DNA from: Burkholderia ambifaria AMMD
GTDB taxonomy: Bacteria > Pseudomonadota > Gammaproteobacteria > Burkholderiales > Burkholderiaceae
Assembly: GCF_000203915.1 (NCBI RefSeq)
Contig: NC_008391.1
Location: 1,860,001-1,924,000, forward strand
DNA: 64,000 bases
Direction: 5' to 3'
Shown here: positions 26,306 to 35,696 of the stretch, one piece after another
How the letters are laid out: every line of letters starts with the position of its first letter
How positions within the stretch are numbered: the stretch's first letter is position 1
The notes under the pieces: model-generated
What the model saw: only the letters and a program-made list of their open reading frames with translations
Databases searched by the model: none
Told to the model about the DNA's origin: nothing
Program-made: the position numbers and the translations under genes

Positions 26306-26926
26306 TCACGCAACGTACATAGCGACACTGACGAACTGGCACAGGCTGCCGGCCAGCACGAACAGGTGCCAGATACCGTGCCCGTGGCGGATGCGCTCGT
26401 CGTTGATGAAGAAGTAGATGCCCGCGCTGTAGATGACGCCGCCGGCCACGAGCCAGGCAGTCCCCACGGGCGGCAACGCATGGATCAGCGGGCGGATCGC
26501 GACGAGCGCGAGCCAGCCCATCAGCACGTACAGCACCATCGACACGATGCGCGTGCGCCGTCCGAGCGTGAGCTCCTGCGCGATCCCGAATGCGGCGAGC
26601 CCCCAGCTCACGCCGAACAGCGACCAGCCCCACGGGCCGCGCAGCGTGACGAGCGCGAAGGGCGTGTAGCTGCCCGCGATCAGCAGATAAATGGCCGAAT
26701 GGTCGCACTTCTGCAGGATCGCCTTGAGCCGCGGGTTGCGCACGCTGTGATACAGCGTCGAGATCGCGTACAGCAGGATCAGCATCGCGCCGTACACGCT
26801 GAAGCTCACGATCTTGTAGGGATCGCGATCGAGCGCGCCCATCGTCACCAGCGCGACCAGCCCTGCCACCGACAACACCGCGCCGACGAGATGGGAAATG
26901 CTGTTGAAACGCTCACCGACATGCAC
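26306..26926 (-). CDS. trhA: Hemolysin III/TrhA-family membrane protein
   Basis: This 206-residue protein has seven predicted helices and the PAQR/HlyIII motifs NSISHLVGAVL, STLYHSV and a C-terminal HGIWHLFVL with conserved histidines that probably bind zinc. Bacterial members (YqfA/TrhA) affect membrane energetics and fatty-acid balance; haemolytic activity is doubtful for most. It is a single-gene unit. Confidence 0.88.
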   Translation of the reverse strand: MHVGERFNSISHLVGAVLSVAGLVALVTMGALDRDPYKIVSFSVYGAMLILLYAISTLYHSVRNPRLKAILQKCDHSAIYLLIAGSYTPFALVTLRGPWGWSLFGVSWGLAAFGIAQELTLGRRTRIVSMVLYVLMGWLALVAIRPLIHALPPVGTAWLVAGGVIYSAGIYFFINDERIRHGHGIWHLFVLAGSLCQFVSVAMYVA

Positions 26927-27055
26927 GACGGATTCTCCTGCGCGGATTCATCGGAAAAAGCAAAAGCCCTATGATACCGGCGCGGCGAGCGAGCCATGCT
27001 GAAGCCGGTCAAACGCGGCGGCGACGGCAGCGCCCGCGTGCGTCGCCCGGCTCCC

Positions 27056-27092
27056 AAAAGAAAAAAGCGCCGCGAATGCGTTCGCGGCGCTT
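27056..27092 (-). terminator. Terminator of the cstA-ybdD operon
   Basis: A perfect 12-bp stem (AAGCGCCGCGAA and TTCGCGGCGCTT) with a 4-base loop; on the minus strand it is followed by TTTTTTCTTTT. Confidence 0.92.
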
Positions 27093-27141
27093 CCTGGTCC
27101 ATCACCGGACCGCCCTGCCGGGCAGCTTCACCAGCCCGGGT

Positions 27142-27348
27142 TCAGCAACACTTCCCCGCCCCCGACCCGTACCGCGCGTTCTGACGCTCGCGGAAGAATT
27201 CCTCGTACGTCATCGGCTCGCGGTCCGGATGGGTTTCGCGCATGTGCGCGACGTAGGTGTCGTAGTCGGGCAGGCCGACCATCAGCCGCAACGCCTGCCC
27301 GAGGTAACGCCCCGCGCTGCGCAGGTCGCCGCCGAGATCGCTGAACAT
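27142..27348 (-). CDS. YbdD/YjiX-family small protein
   Basis: This 68-residue protein matches the YbdD/YjiX family ([32 protein letters not shown]-terminal Cys pair). Members are encoded next to CstA/BtsT carbon-starvation transporters and are needed with them for pyruvate uptake in enterobacteria. Here it follows cstA by 12 bases and ends the operon. Confidence 0.9.
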   Translation of the reverse strand: MFSDLGGDLRSAGRYLGQALRLMVGLPDYDTYVAHMRETHPDREPMTYEEFFRERQNARYGSGAGKCC

Positions 27349-27360
27349 CGCGGCCTCCCG

Positions 27361-29439
27361 TTATCGGCCGCTGCCGAGCGCCTGCGCGGCCGGCATCGCC
27401 TCGTACGGCGTCTCGCGCACGGTCGGCTTCGACTCGCGGCGCGCGCGCAGCACGGCGAGCAGGCCGTACACCGCGATCGCCACGACGACGAAGATGAACA
27501 GGCCGGCCAGCGCCGCATCGATGTAGTCGTTGAAGATGATCCGCTGCATCTGCGCGATCGACTTCGCCGGCGCGAGCACCTTGCCTTCGTCCACCGCGGC
27601 CTGCAGCTTCGCGGCGTGCGCGAGGAAGCTGACCTTCGGATTCGAATCGAAAATCTTCTGCCAGCCGGCCGTCAGCGTGCAGATCAGCAGCCACGCGGTC
27701 GGCACGATCGTCACCCACGCGTAGCGCTCGCGCTTCATCTTGAACAGCACGACGGTGCCGAGCACCAGCGCGATCGCGGCGAGCATCTGGTTCGAGATGC
27801 CGAACAGCGGCCACAGCGTGTTGATGCCGCCGAGCGGATCGACCACGCCCTGGTACAGGAAGTAGCCCCACGCGGCCACGCACAGCGCGGTGGCCACCAG
27901 GTTCGCGGGCAGCGACTCGGTGCGCTTGAGCGCCGGATGGAACGTGCCGAGCAGGTCCTGCAGCATGAAGCGGCCCGCGCGCGTGCCGGCGTCGACGGCC
28001 GTCAGGATGAACAGCGCCTCGAACAGGATCGCGAAGTGATACCAGAACGCCATCATCGCTTCGCCGCCGATCACCTGGTGCAGGATGTGCGCCATGCCGA
28101 CGGCCAGCGTCGGTGCGCCGCCCGCGCGCGCGATGATCGTCGTCTCGCCGACGGCCTTCGCGGTCTGCGTCAGCATGTCGGGCGTCAGCACGAAGCCCCA
28201 TTGCGTGACCGTGTTCGCGACGGCTTCCGGCGTCGAGCCGAGCACGGCCGCCGGCGCGTTCATCGCGAAGTAGATGCCCGGCTCGATCACGCACGCGGCG
28301 ACGAGCGCCATGATCGCGACGAACGATTCCATCAGCATCGCACCGTAACCGATGAAGCGCGCGTTGGATTCGTTGTCGATCAGCTTCGGCGTCGTGCCCG
28401 ACGAGATCAGCGCGTGGAAACCCGACACCGCGCCGCACGCGATCGTGATGAACAGGAACGGGAACAGGTTGCCCGACCACACCGGGCCCGTGCCGTCGAC
28501 GAACTTCGTCAGCGCGGGCATCTTCAGTTCCGGTGCGACGACCAGGATGCCGATCGCGAGGCCGAGGATCGTGCCGATCTTCAGGAACGTCGACAGGTAG
28601 TCGCGCGGCGCGAGCAGCAGCCACACCGGCAGCACCGATGCGACGAAGCCGTAGCCGATCAGGATCCACGTGAGCTGCGTGCCGTTGAACGTGAACCACG
28701 CGGCGAGCGTCGCCGAATCGTGCACGTGTTGGCCGAACGCGATCGATGCCATCAACAGCACGAAGCCGATGATCGACACTTCGCCGATGCGGCCCGGACG
28801 GATGTAGCGCGTGTAGATGCCCATGAACAGCGCGATCGGAATCGTCGCGGCGACCGTGAACGTGCCCCACGGCGAATTCGTCAGCGCCTTCACGACGATC
28901 AGCGCGAGCACCGCGAGGATGATCACCATGATCAGGAACGCGCCGAACAGCGCGATCACGCCGGGCACCGTGCCGAGCTCCATCTTGACGAGGTCGCCGA
29001 GCGAGCGGCCGTCGCGGCGCGTCGAGATGAACAGCACGATGAAGTCCTGCACCGCGCCGGCGAACACGACGCCGGCCAGGATCCACAGCATGCCGGGCGT
29101 GTAGCCCATCTGCGCGGCGAGCACGGGGCCGACGAGCGGCCCGGCGCCGGCGATCGCGGCGAAGTGATGGCCGAACAGCACGTACTTGTTGGTCGGTACG
29201 TAGTCGAGGCCGTCGTTGTACTTGACCGCCGGGGTCATCCGCAGCCCGTCGAGCTGCATGACCTTGCTGGCGATGAAGCGGCTGTAGAAGCGATATGCGA
29301 TCAGATACACGCAGACTGCGGCGATCACGATCCATAGCGCGCTGACACGTTCGCCGTGCCCAAGTGCGATCGTCCCGAATGCGAACGCGCCGAGCAGCGC
29401 GACCGCGATCCAGAGCAGGGTACTGGAAGCCCGATTCAT
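27361..29439 (-). CDS. cstA: Carbon-starvation transporter CstA
   Basis: This 692-residue membrane protein has about 16-18 helices and the CstA motifs YNDGLDYVPTNKYVLFGHHFAAIAGAGP and VQDFIVLFISTRRDGRSLGDL. Homologues CstA and BtsT import pyruvate or peptides at the inner membrane. The ATG at 29439 follows GGAGAC; the longer frame is unsupported. YbdD follows at once. Upstream lies a cluster of TACGTA boxes. CstA versus BtsT is a fine distinction not settled here. Confidence 0.92.
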   Translation of the reverse strand: MNRASSTLLWIAVALLGAFAFGTIALGHGERVSALWIVIAAVCVYLIAYRFYSRFIASKVMQLDGLRMTPAVKYNDGLDYVPTNKYVLFGHHFAAIAGAGPLVGPVLAAQMGYTPGMLWILAGVVFAGAVQDFIVLFISTRRDGRSLGDLVKMELGTVPGVIALFGAFLIMVIILAVLALIVVKALTNSPWGTFTVAATIPIALFMGIYTRYIRPGRIGEVSIIGFVLLMASIAFGQHVHDSATLAAWFTFNGTQLTWILIGYGFVASVLPVWLLLAPRDYLSTFLKIGTILGLAIGILVVAPELKMPALTKFVDGTGPVWSGNLFPFLFITIACGAVSGFHALISSGTTPKLIDNESNARFIGYGAMLMESFVAIMALVAACVIEPGIYFAMNAPAAVLGSTPEAVANTVTQWGFVLTPDMLTQTAKAVGETTIIARAGGAPTLAVGMAHILHQVIGGEAMMAFWYHFAILFEALFILTAVDAGTRAGRFMLQDLLGTFHPALKRTESLPANLVATALCVAAWGYFLYQGVVDPLGGINTLWPLFGISNQMLAAIALVLGTVVLFKMKRERYAWVTIVPTAWLLICTLTAGWQKIFDSNPKVSFLAHAAKLQAAVDEGKVLAPAKSIAQMQRIIFNDYIDAALAGLFIFVVVAIAVYGLLAVLRARRESKPTVRETPYEAMPAAQALGSGR

Positions 29440-29587
29440 GGCGTCTCCTGGTCTCCAATGTGTTTTTGAGTGGATGCGGCGAGGGGCCGAACCCGCGTGA
29501 CGTCGATGCGTCGTGCCGCGTCTCGAGAAAGCCGTGGCAGTGGGCCGTAGTATTCCGCGCGATGGGGGAGGCTTACAAGCGCACAAC

Positions 29588-29617
29588 TACGTATGCGGGG
29601 CTACGTAGAATTACGTA
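29588..29617. promoter_or_regulatory. Three TACGTA boxes upstream of cstA
   Basis: TACGTA occurs at 29588-29593, 29602-29607 and 29612-29617; the middle copy extends to the palindrome CTACGTAG. They lie about 150-180 bases before the cstA start. This looks like a site for a dimeric activator. Confidence 0.45.
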
Positions 29618-29737
29618 GACAGGGGGGATGAGGGTGCGCGGCGGTGCTGGATCGCCGCGCGGTGCGACGTGACGTGGCACCCGGCCGACCCGGCACATCG
29701 CGTGCCGGGCCGGGCCGCATGCATCAATGCTTGTCGA

Positions 29738-30166
29738 TCAATGCTTGTCGTCGACCTTCTTCGGCTTCGGCACCGACGGCACCTTCGCGTACTGGAACGC
29801 CGGCGTGGCCTTCAGCGCATCCTTCGTCGCGCCTGGCAGGTAGATGTTGCCGTTGCGCACGTCGAGCGACCCGATCGGCACCGCGACGTCATGCGCGGCC
29901 ACGCCGAGGAAGCCGCCGGCCGACACGATCGCCGCCGACACCGAGCCGTCCGGCGCGACGATCAGGTCGCGCACCGTGCCGACTTTCTGGTTTGCGTCGT
30001 TGTACACGACCTTGCCCAGCACGCTCTTCTTCACGCTCCACCCTTCGAGCAGCGCCTGCGATTGTTCGACGGTCACGCTGAGCGGCTGCGCGCCGGCGAT
30101 CTGCGCGTGCGCGCTGACGCTCGATGCGAGGACGGTTGCTGCGATGAGGGTCTTGTAGAACTTCAT
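29738..30166 (-). CDS. Secreted PRC-barrel domain protein
   Basis: This 142-residue protein has a signal peptide (cleavage after AHA, about residue 21) and a PRC-barrel domain (VKKSVLGKVVYNDANQKVGTVRDLIV, then IVSAGGFLGVAAHDVAVP). A basic tail (KPKKVDDKH) ends it. Such periplasmic PRC-barrel proteins are common in Burkholderiales and of unknown role. The ATG at 30166 has GGAG ten bases upstream; the open frame to 30373 is low-complexity. Confidence 0.8.
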   Translation of the reverse strand: MKFYKTLIAATVLASSVSAHAQIAGAQPLSVTVEQSQALLEGWSVKKSVLGKVVYNDANQKVGTVRDLIVAPDGSVSAAIVSAGGFLGVAAHDVAVPIGSLDVRNGNIYLPGATKDALKATPAFQYAKVPSVPKPKKVDDKH

Positions 30167-30598
30167 GTAGTTTGCACTCCGGTTCGGTTGTTGTTGATTC
30201 CGGGAGCGAAGCGACGCGGGCGCAACGGCTGATCGGTGAGCACCCCGCGGATGGCCGCCCCGCGGATGGCCGCCCCGCGCTTCGTCGGTCGCGTGGCGGT
30301 CGGCCGCGCCGCCACTGCGTGTGTGCATGACGGACCGGCATAGCCGGGCCGCGGCGTGCAGCACGGCGTTCATGGTAGCGACATTCGCCGGATCGTGCGT
30401 CCAGCGTGCAACGCGGCAGGCGGATCGAGCCGGAGCCAGATCAATGACCGTGCGGATAGTTGGTGCGCACGGCCCGGAAACAGCGACGCCGCGGCCTGTC
30501 GATCAGGAGAACATGGCAAACGGTCAACAGATCTTCACCGGTGCATCGAACCACGCGGCGGGCGCAACCCCGCCAACCTGCCCCGCAGCCACGCCGCG
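30167..30598. other. 432-bp intergenic region with no gene seen
   Basis: Lies between two minus-strand genes. It holds two copies of a 15-base GATGGCCGCCCCGCG repeat near 30248-30277. It should contain the PRC-barrel promoter. Confidence 0.4.
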
Positions 30599-31729
30599 TC
30601 ACGCGTTGCGCGAATACACCCGGCGATGCCGCACCGCCTCGGCCAGCACGTCGAGCACCGGCTCGGTCTGCGACCAGCTCAGGCACGCATCGGTGATCGA
30701 CACGCCGTACTGCAACGGCACGCCCGGCTTCAGATCCTGGCGCCCGGCCTCGAGATGGCTCTCCACCATCACGCCGACGATCCGGTGCTCGCCCTGCCCC
30801 AACTGCCGTGCGAGATCCTGCGCGACGTCGATCTGCCGCTCATGCGACTTGTTCGAGTTCGCATGCGAGCAATCGACCATCACCTGCTCGCGCAACCCGC
30901 TCTTGCGCAGCACCGCGCAGCTCGCCTCGACGTGCTCGGCGTCGTAGTTCGGCCCGTTCTTGCCGCCGCGCAGGATCACGTGCGCATCGTCGTTGCCGCG
31001 CGTCTCGAAGATCGCGGCCATCCCCATCTTCGTCATCCCCATGAACGCGTGGCTCGCGCGCGCGGCGACGATCGCGTCCGACGCCACCTGCACGCCGCCG
31101 TCGGTGCCGTTCTTGAAGCCGATAGGGCAGCTCAGCCCCGACGCGAGCTGGCGATGGCTCTGGCTCTCGGTCGTGCGCGCGCCGATCGCGCCCCACGCGA
31201 TCAGGTCGGCAATGTATTGCGGGCTCAGCAGGTCGAGGAATTCGGTCGACGCCGGCAGGCCCAGCGCGTTGATGTCGAGCAGCAGCTGCCGCGCGGCGCG
31301 CAGCCCTTCGTTGATGCGGAAACTGCCGTCCAGGCGCGGATCGTTGATGTACCCCTTCCAGCCGACCGTCGTGCGCGGCTTCTCGAAGTACACGCGCATC
31401 GTGATCAGCAGGTCATCCTTCAGCGCATCGGCGGCGGCCTTCAGGCGACGTGCGTAGTCGAGCGCCTGGTCGTGGTCGTGGATCGAGCACGGGCCGACGA
31501 CGAGCAGCAGCCGGTCGTCGCGGCCATGCAGGATGTCGCCGATCGCGCGGCGCGTGTCCTCGACGAGTGTCTGCGTGGAGGCGGGCACCGGCAGCTCGTC
31601 CTGCAGCAGCGCCGGGGAAATCAGCGGACGCACGGCGCCGATGCGGACGTCGTCGATGCGCGTGGTGTCCTGCGTCGCGTCGGCGCTGCCTACCTCGCGA
31701 TCGTGGGAAGGATTGTCGAGGTTCTGCAT
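30599..31729 (-). CDS. aroG: DAHP synthase, class I (AroG type)
   Basis: This 376-residue enzyme condenses PEP and erythrose 4-phosphate at the entry of the shikimate pathway. Family motifs are present: LLVVGPCSIHD, MRVYFEKPRTTVGWKG, IGARTTESQSHR, GFKNGTDG and DCSHANSNK. GGAG lies seven bases before the ATG. Which aromatic amino acid inhibits it cannot be told by eye. It is slightly longer at the N-terminus than E. coli AroG. Confidence 0.94.
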   Translation of the reverse strand: MQNLDNPSHDREVGSADATQDTTRIDDVRIGAVRPLISPALLQDELPVPASTQTLVEDTRRAIGDILHGRDDRLLLVVGPCSIHDHDQALDYARRLKAAADALKDDLLITMRVYFEKPRTTVGWKGYINDPRLDGSFRINEGLRAARQLLLDINALGLPASTEFLDLLSPQYIADLIAWGAIGARTTESQSHRQLASGLSCPIGFKNGTDGGVQVASDAIVAARASHAFMGMTKMGMAAIFETRGNDDAHVILRGGKNGPNYDAEHVEASCAVLRKSGLREQVMVDCSHANSNKSHERQIDVAQDLARQLGQGEHRIVGVMVESHLEAGRQDLKPGVPLQYGVSITDACLSWSQTEPVLDVLAEAVRHRRVYSRNA

Positions 31730-31990
31730 GAGAATTCTCCGGGGGACGTCTGGAATGATTGGCAGCCTCGATTATGGCACTCGCGCATGGCGACACGCCG
31801 CTCGCGCAGAACTTCCGCACAAGCGCTCACGTCGCGACGCGAGCCGGCCGTTCGGCCGAGTGGTCGCATGCCATCGAAGTACCGTACGATCGTGGCTGTC
31901 CCCTGCCGATGCGGGCCGTCGTTCGACGCCGGCGGCACGACGCACCATCCGTCCGTGATTGACGTTCGCAACCTGACCCGACCCGCCAAG

Positions 31991-32545
31991 ATGACCGTAT
32001 CCGAACTGCTCAGCGCCATCCGCCAGCCCTACGCCGACCTGCTCGCGCAAGCGGCGGCGCAACCGGTGGCCGTCGTCGAACCGGCCTACCGGAAAGCCGA
32101 CGGCACGCTCGCCACCGAAGGCCCGCTCGCGCTGCCGTGCCGCGCCGATTTCGTTCACACCGGAGGCGAATCGGCCGGCCAGCCGGCGATGGTCGACTCG
32201 AATGCGCAACTGGATTTCGAACCGTTCGCGTTCGAACTCGACACGGCGGCCGTGTCGATCCAGCCATTCGTGTGGGACTGGGTGACGGTCGAAGCCGACG
32301 GTTTCGACGAAGCCGCGGCCACCGACGCGTTCAAGGCATGGTTCTTCGCGTGGTTCGACGCCGACGACGCACGCGTGCCGGCCGAGGACGGCCTGCACGG
32401 CGTCGTTCACTATCTGTCGGAGCCGGTACGCACGGAGCACGGATGGCAGGTCAACGCGGATCTCGGTTCGGCGCCGGGAGCCGCCGTCGAGGACTTGCTG
32501 TTCCGGCTCGTCGATGCGGGCGCCACGCGGATCAGCATCGGCTGA
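31991..32545 (+). CDS. Conserved hypothetical protein
   Basis: This 184-residue acidic protein (start MTVSELLSAIRQPYADLLAQ) contains many Asp/Glu and aromatic residues in its second half (KAWFFAWFDADDA, VHYLSEPVRTEHGWQVNADLG). No signal peptide or motif is recognised. The frame stays open far upstream, so the start is chosen by the ATG nearest the first coding-like sequence. It precedes a secreted hypothetical by 28 bases and may form an operon with it. Confidence 0.65.
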   Translation: MTVSELLSAIRQPYADLLAQAAAQPVAVVEPAYRKADGTLATEGPLALPCRADFVHTGGESAGQPAMVDSNAQLDFEPFAFELDTAAVSIQPFVWDWVTVEADGFDEAAATDAFKAWFFAWFDADDARVPAEDGLHGVVHYLSEPVRTEHGWQVNADLGSAPGAAVEDLLFRLVDAGATRISIG

Positions 32546-32573
32546 ATCGCCTCACCCTCACTCACCTGCCAAC

Positions 32574-32996
32574 ATGAAAAAAGCATTCGCCGCGTTGCTG
32601 CTGTGCATCGCATTGCCCGCGTCGGCCGAGGTCAGCACGGAAGTGCTGTGCTTCAGGACGACCGGCGACAAACCCGTGCGATTCGAGCTGCGCACGTATT
32701 ACGACGACGTGGCCAAGTGGCAAGGCGGCGTCGTCCGGTATGCGAAATCGAAGTCGGCCATCCCGCTGCTGTTCAAGCACGAGGATCACGAGGAGCTCGC
32801 GGAAGGCCGCCCGTACCAGTACACGACAACGTGGTGGGAAATGGTCGACGGCAAGATCAACGGCGAATATGAAATGATGAGCCAGGGTGCGATCGTCTAT
32901 TCGATGACGTACACCCATGCGCGTACCGGCAAGAAGACCGATTTCACGTGGGCGCAGGACGTCGATGCGTCCGCGAAGACGGGGTGCCGCTGGTGA
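32574..32996 (+). CDS. Secreted hypothetical protein
   Basis: This 140-residue protein has a clear signal peptide (MKKAFAALLLCIALPASA) and a mature part rich in beta-strand-like sequence with two cysteines (TEVLCFRTT and the C-terminal GCRW) that could form a disulfide in the periplasm. No family is recognised. The ATG at 32574 is fixed by the signal peptide. Confidence 0.7.
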   Translation: MKKAFAALLLCIALPASAEVSTEVLCFRTTGDKPVRFELRTYYDDVAKWQGGVVRYAKSKSAIPLLFKHEDHEELAEGRPYQYTTTWWEMVDGKINGEYEMMSQGAIVYSMTYTHARTGKKTDFTWAQDVDASAKTGCRW

Positions 32997-33027
32997 TCCG
33001 GATCGGGCGGTCTCGCGACGCGGGGCC

Positions 33028-33068
33028 GTCAACCGGCGCGCCCGCTTGCGCGCCGGCGCGAGGTTGAC
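33028..33068. terminator. Large hairpin between convergent genes
   Basis: An inner 8-bp stem (CCGGCGCG and CGCGCCGG) is flanked by outer arms GTCAACC and GGTTGAC, giving a bulged long hairpin between the convergent secreted hypothetical and yceH genes. Confidence 0.5.
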
Positions 33069-33080
33069 TCGAGCCGCCCG

Positions 33081-33791
33081 TCAGCCCGCGTCGCCCGGCG
33101 CGTCGACGTCGATCCCGAGTTCGGTCGCCATCCGCTGAACGAGCGCGTTCAGCCGCGCCACTTCATCCGCAAGCCGCTTCTGCTCGGCCTTCAGCGCCTC
33201 GAACTCGGACGGCGGAACGGAATCCGTGCCGCCACCGGTATCCGGACCGACGAAGTCTGCGACGTTCACCTCGCCGCACATCAGGTGCAGCCAGCGGTTC
33301 TCGCGCGCACCGGCCGCACGCGGCAGCCGGATCACGAGCGGCTGCGCACGCGCCGCGAGTTCGTCCAGGAAGGCCTCGACCGACGAGATGTCCGCGAAGC
33401 CGTGCAGGCGCGCGCTGTTCAGGCGCAGTTCGGCGGCCGTCTGCGGGCCGCGCAGCAGCAGGATCGTCAGCAGCGCGATCGCCTGGCTCGGGATGCCGAG
33501 CACGCGATTCATGTTGTGCTCGAAACGCGGCACGCGGCTGCTGCTGCCCTCCATCACGAGGCTCAGGTGCTTGAGGCTGTCGATCGCGGTCGTGACCTCG
33601 TCCTCGCTGACGTTCATCACCGGCGAGCGTGCGGTTTTCTGATTGCAGCCCGCGGTCAGCGCGTTCAGCGACAGCGGATAGGTGTCCGGCACCGTGTGCT
33701 GCTTCTCGACGAGCACCCCGAGAATGCGGGCCTCGAGAGGCGTGAGTTCGCGCAAGGCGCGTGGCGTGGGCATATCCGGCGTGGTGTTCAT
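33081..33791 (-). CDS. YceH-family (DUF480) winged-helix protein
   Basis: This 236-residue protein matches YceH: LTPLEARILGVLVEKQHTVP near the start, CNQKTARSPVM, and two winged-helix halves ending near residue 185, followed by a coiled-coil tail (residues about 190-230). Its role is unknown, though the fold suggests nucleic-acid binding. The ATG at 33791 fits family length; the frame runs open to 34040. Confidence 0.9.
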   Translation of the reverse strand: MNTTPDMPTPRALRELTPLEARILGVLVEKQHTVPDTYPLSLNALTAGCNQKTARSPVMNVSEDEVTTAIDSLKHLSLVMEGSSSRVPRFEHNMNRVLGIPSQAIALLTILLLRGPQTAAELRLNSARLHGFADISSVEAFLDELAARAQPLVIRLPRAAGARENRWLHLMCGEVNVADFVGPDTGGGTDSVPPSEFEALKAEQKRLADEVARLNALVQRMATELGIDVDAPGDAG

Positions 33792-34208
33792 GGATGGCGT
33801 CGCAGCGTGCAGCAGGTGAAGGGAAACGTCGCGGCCCGTCCGGCGTCGCGAACGGGCGAGCCATATGATAGCTCGCGACGCGGGGGCCGACGCCAGTTGC
33901 CGCCGCGCCGCGCGCACTTGCCGCAGACGGCTTTCGTCCAACGTATCGGGCGTGCGGCGGCGCGCGACGATGCGTGCATTCGGCGCCGCGCATTCACGCT
34001 GCGTGGCTGCGGCTGGCGTCGCCGCGCGTTTGCGCGTCATGCAGGCCGGCGCTACGATACGCGTTCAGCCGGAGAGGCGGCGCCGTACGCGGCCGCCTTC
34101 GCACGCCACGTCGGCACCGCGCATCGCCCGTCCCGCCCGCCGGGTTGACGCGCATGCGCGGCACTCGCCACTCGTCAACACGGTTCAACCGTTTACTCGT
34201 TCACCACC
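33792..34208. other. 417-bp divergent intergenic region
   Basis: Separates yceH (minus) from the SDR gene (plus). No ORF with coding character or RNA element was seen. GTTTACTCGTTCACC just before the SDR gene may be part of its promoter. Confidence 0.4.
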
Positions 34209-34973
34209 ATGACCGCATCCTCTTCAGCGCCGAACGTGCGCGCCATCGTCACCGGACACACGCGCGGCCTCGGCGCGTCACTCGCGGAGCAGCTGCTGCA
34301 GGAAGGCATCGCCGTGCTCGGCGTGTCGCGCAGCCGTCATCCGTCGCTCGCCGCGCAGGCCGGCGCCCGATTCGCCGAAATCGAACTCGACCTGTCGGAT
34401 ACGTCGGCTGTCGCGACGTGGCTGGCCGGCGACACGCTGCGCAGCTTCGTCGACGGCGCGTCGATCGTGCTGCTCTTCAACAACGCGGGCATCGTCGATC
34501 CGATCGGGCCGCTCGACGCGCAGGACCCGGCGCTCGTCGCGCGCGCGGTCGGCCTGAACGTCGCGGCGCCGCTGATGCTGTCGGCCGCGCTCGTGCAGGC
34601 GGTATCGGCCCCGACCGAATGCCGGATCCTGCACCTGTCGAGCGGCGCCGCGCGCAACGCATACGCGGGCTGGAGCGTCTATTGCGCGACCAAGGCCGCG
34701 CTCGATCATCACGCACGCGCCGTCGCGCTCGACGCGAACCGCGCGCTGCGGATCTGCAGCGTCGCGCCGGGCGTCGTCGATACGGGCATGCAGGCGACGA
34801 TCCGCTCGACCGGCGAAGAGAACTTCCCGATGCGCGAGAAATTCGACGAGTTGAAGGCGAGCGGCGCGCTGTCGACGCCCGAGGCTGCCGCGCGGCACCT
34901 GATCGGCCATGCGCTGAGCGACGCGTTCGGCGCCGAGCCGACGGCCGACGTGCGAAGCCTGCCGGCCGGCTAA
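34209..34973 (+). CDS. SDR-family oxidoreductase
   Basis: This 254-residue enzyme has the NAD(P) motif TGHTRGLG (residues 15-22), the NNAG motif and the catalytic Ser-Tyr-x3-Lys set (HLSSGAARNAYAGWSVYCATK). It resembles sepiapterin-reductase-like bacterial SDRs, which reduce carbonyls with NADPH. The substrate is not known. It converges on the MOSC gene. Confidence 0.88.
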   Translation: MTASSSAPNVRAIVTGHTRGLGASLAEQLLQEGIAVLGVSRSRHPSLAAQAGARFAEIELDLSDTSAVATWLAGDTLRSFVDGASIVLLFNNAGIVDPIGPLDAQDPALVARAVGLNVAAPLMLSAALVQAVSAPTECRILHLSSGAARNAYAGWSVYCATKAALDHHARAVALDANRALRICSVAPGVVDTGMQATIRSTGEENFPMREKFDELKASGALSTPEAAARHLIGHALSDAFGAEPTADVRSLPAG

Positions 34974-34991
34974 ACCGCACACGCGGGCGCG

Positions 34992-35696
34992 TCAGCCTTC
35001 GAGCCGCTTCGTCCAGTCTTCCACCTGCCGCTCCGTGAGGCGCTTTTCGAGCATCCTGCGCCAGCCGGGCGGCAACACCGGAACGCCGCACAGCGCATCC
35101 AGCGCGGCCATGTCGAGCGTGCGCCGGTACAGCACATCGAGCACCGTCGACAGCGGCCATTGCGGATATCGGCGCTCGTGCAGCGCCAGCACATCGCCCG
35201 GCGCCACCCAGCCTTCGTCCAGCACACGGTAGTACCAGCCGGTCCGGCCGCTTTGCTGCACGAGCGCCGCCATGCGCGGATGGTCGAAACGCGCATTGAG
35301 CTTCCAGCACGGCTGCCGCGACTGCGACACCTGCAGCACGGCGCCGCCCAGCGTGAACACGTCGCCGAGACACACGTCGTGCTCGGTCACGCCGTGCGTC
35401 GACAGGTTCTCGCCAAAGGCGCCCGGCCGCCCGAGCACGTCACGCGCCCCGATCTGCTCGGACCACCACGGATAGTGGTCGTAAGCATAGTGATGGACCG
35501 CCTTGTCGGGCCCGCCGTGATGCCGCGCATCGGCCTGCCCGTCGCCCGCGAAGCCGAGCGCGCCGAGCCACAGACGCGCGTCGACCGGCTGCTTGTCGAT
35601 CGCACTCAGGTGCGGCGTGCCGGCCAGCGGCCGGCTCGTGCCGACCCGCACCGCGGCGATGGCGACCGCGATCGCCGGCCGCGCGTCGCTGCTCAT
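34992..35696 (-). CDS. MOSC-domain protein, YiiM-like
   Basis: This 234-residue protein has a MOSC core (GFAGDGQADARHHGGPDKAVHHYA, FGENLSTHGVTE) with the conserved cysteine in SQSRQPCWK and a C-terminal helical extension like YiiM. YiiM proteins use molybdenum cofactor and detoxify N-hydroxylated bases. The ATG overlaps the previous stop as ATGA, so it is translated with the DapA-like gene, although the link may be structural only. Confidence 0.88.
   Translation of the reverse strand: MSSDARPAIAVAIAAVRVGTSRPLAGTPHLSAIDKQPVDARLWLGALGFAGDGQADARHHGGPDKAVHHYAYDHYPWWSEQIGARDVLGRPGAFGENLSTHGVTEHDVCLGDVFTLGGAVLQVSQSRQPCWKLNARFDHPRMAALVQQSGRTGWYYRVLDEGWVAPGDVLALHERRYPQWPLSTVLDVLYRRTLDMAALDALCGVPVLPPGWRRMLEKRLTERQVEDWTKRLEG

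Noticed and set aside
26971..29458. Very long open frames (over 770 codons) opposite and out of phase with cstA
   Set aside because: High GC keeps other frames open. Translations are Arg/His/Asp-rich without motifs, while the cstA frame gives a full membrane transporter.
30248..30277. Two tandem 15-base copies near the PRC-barrel gene
   Set aside because: Only two GC-rich copies, probably chance slippage; no further structure.
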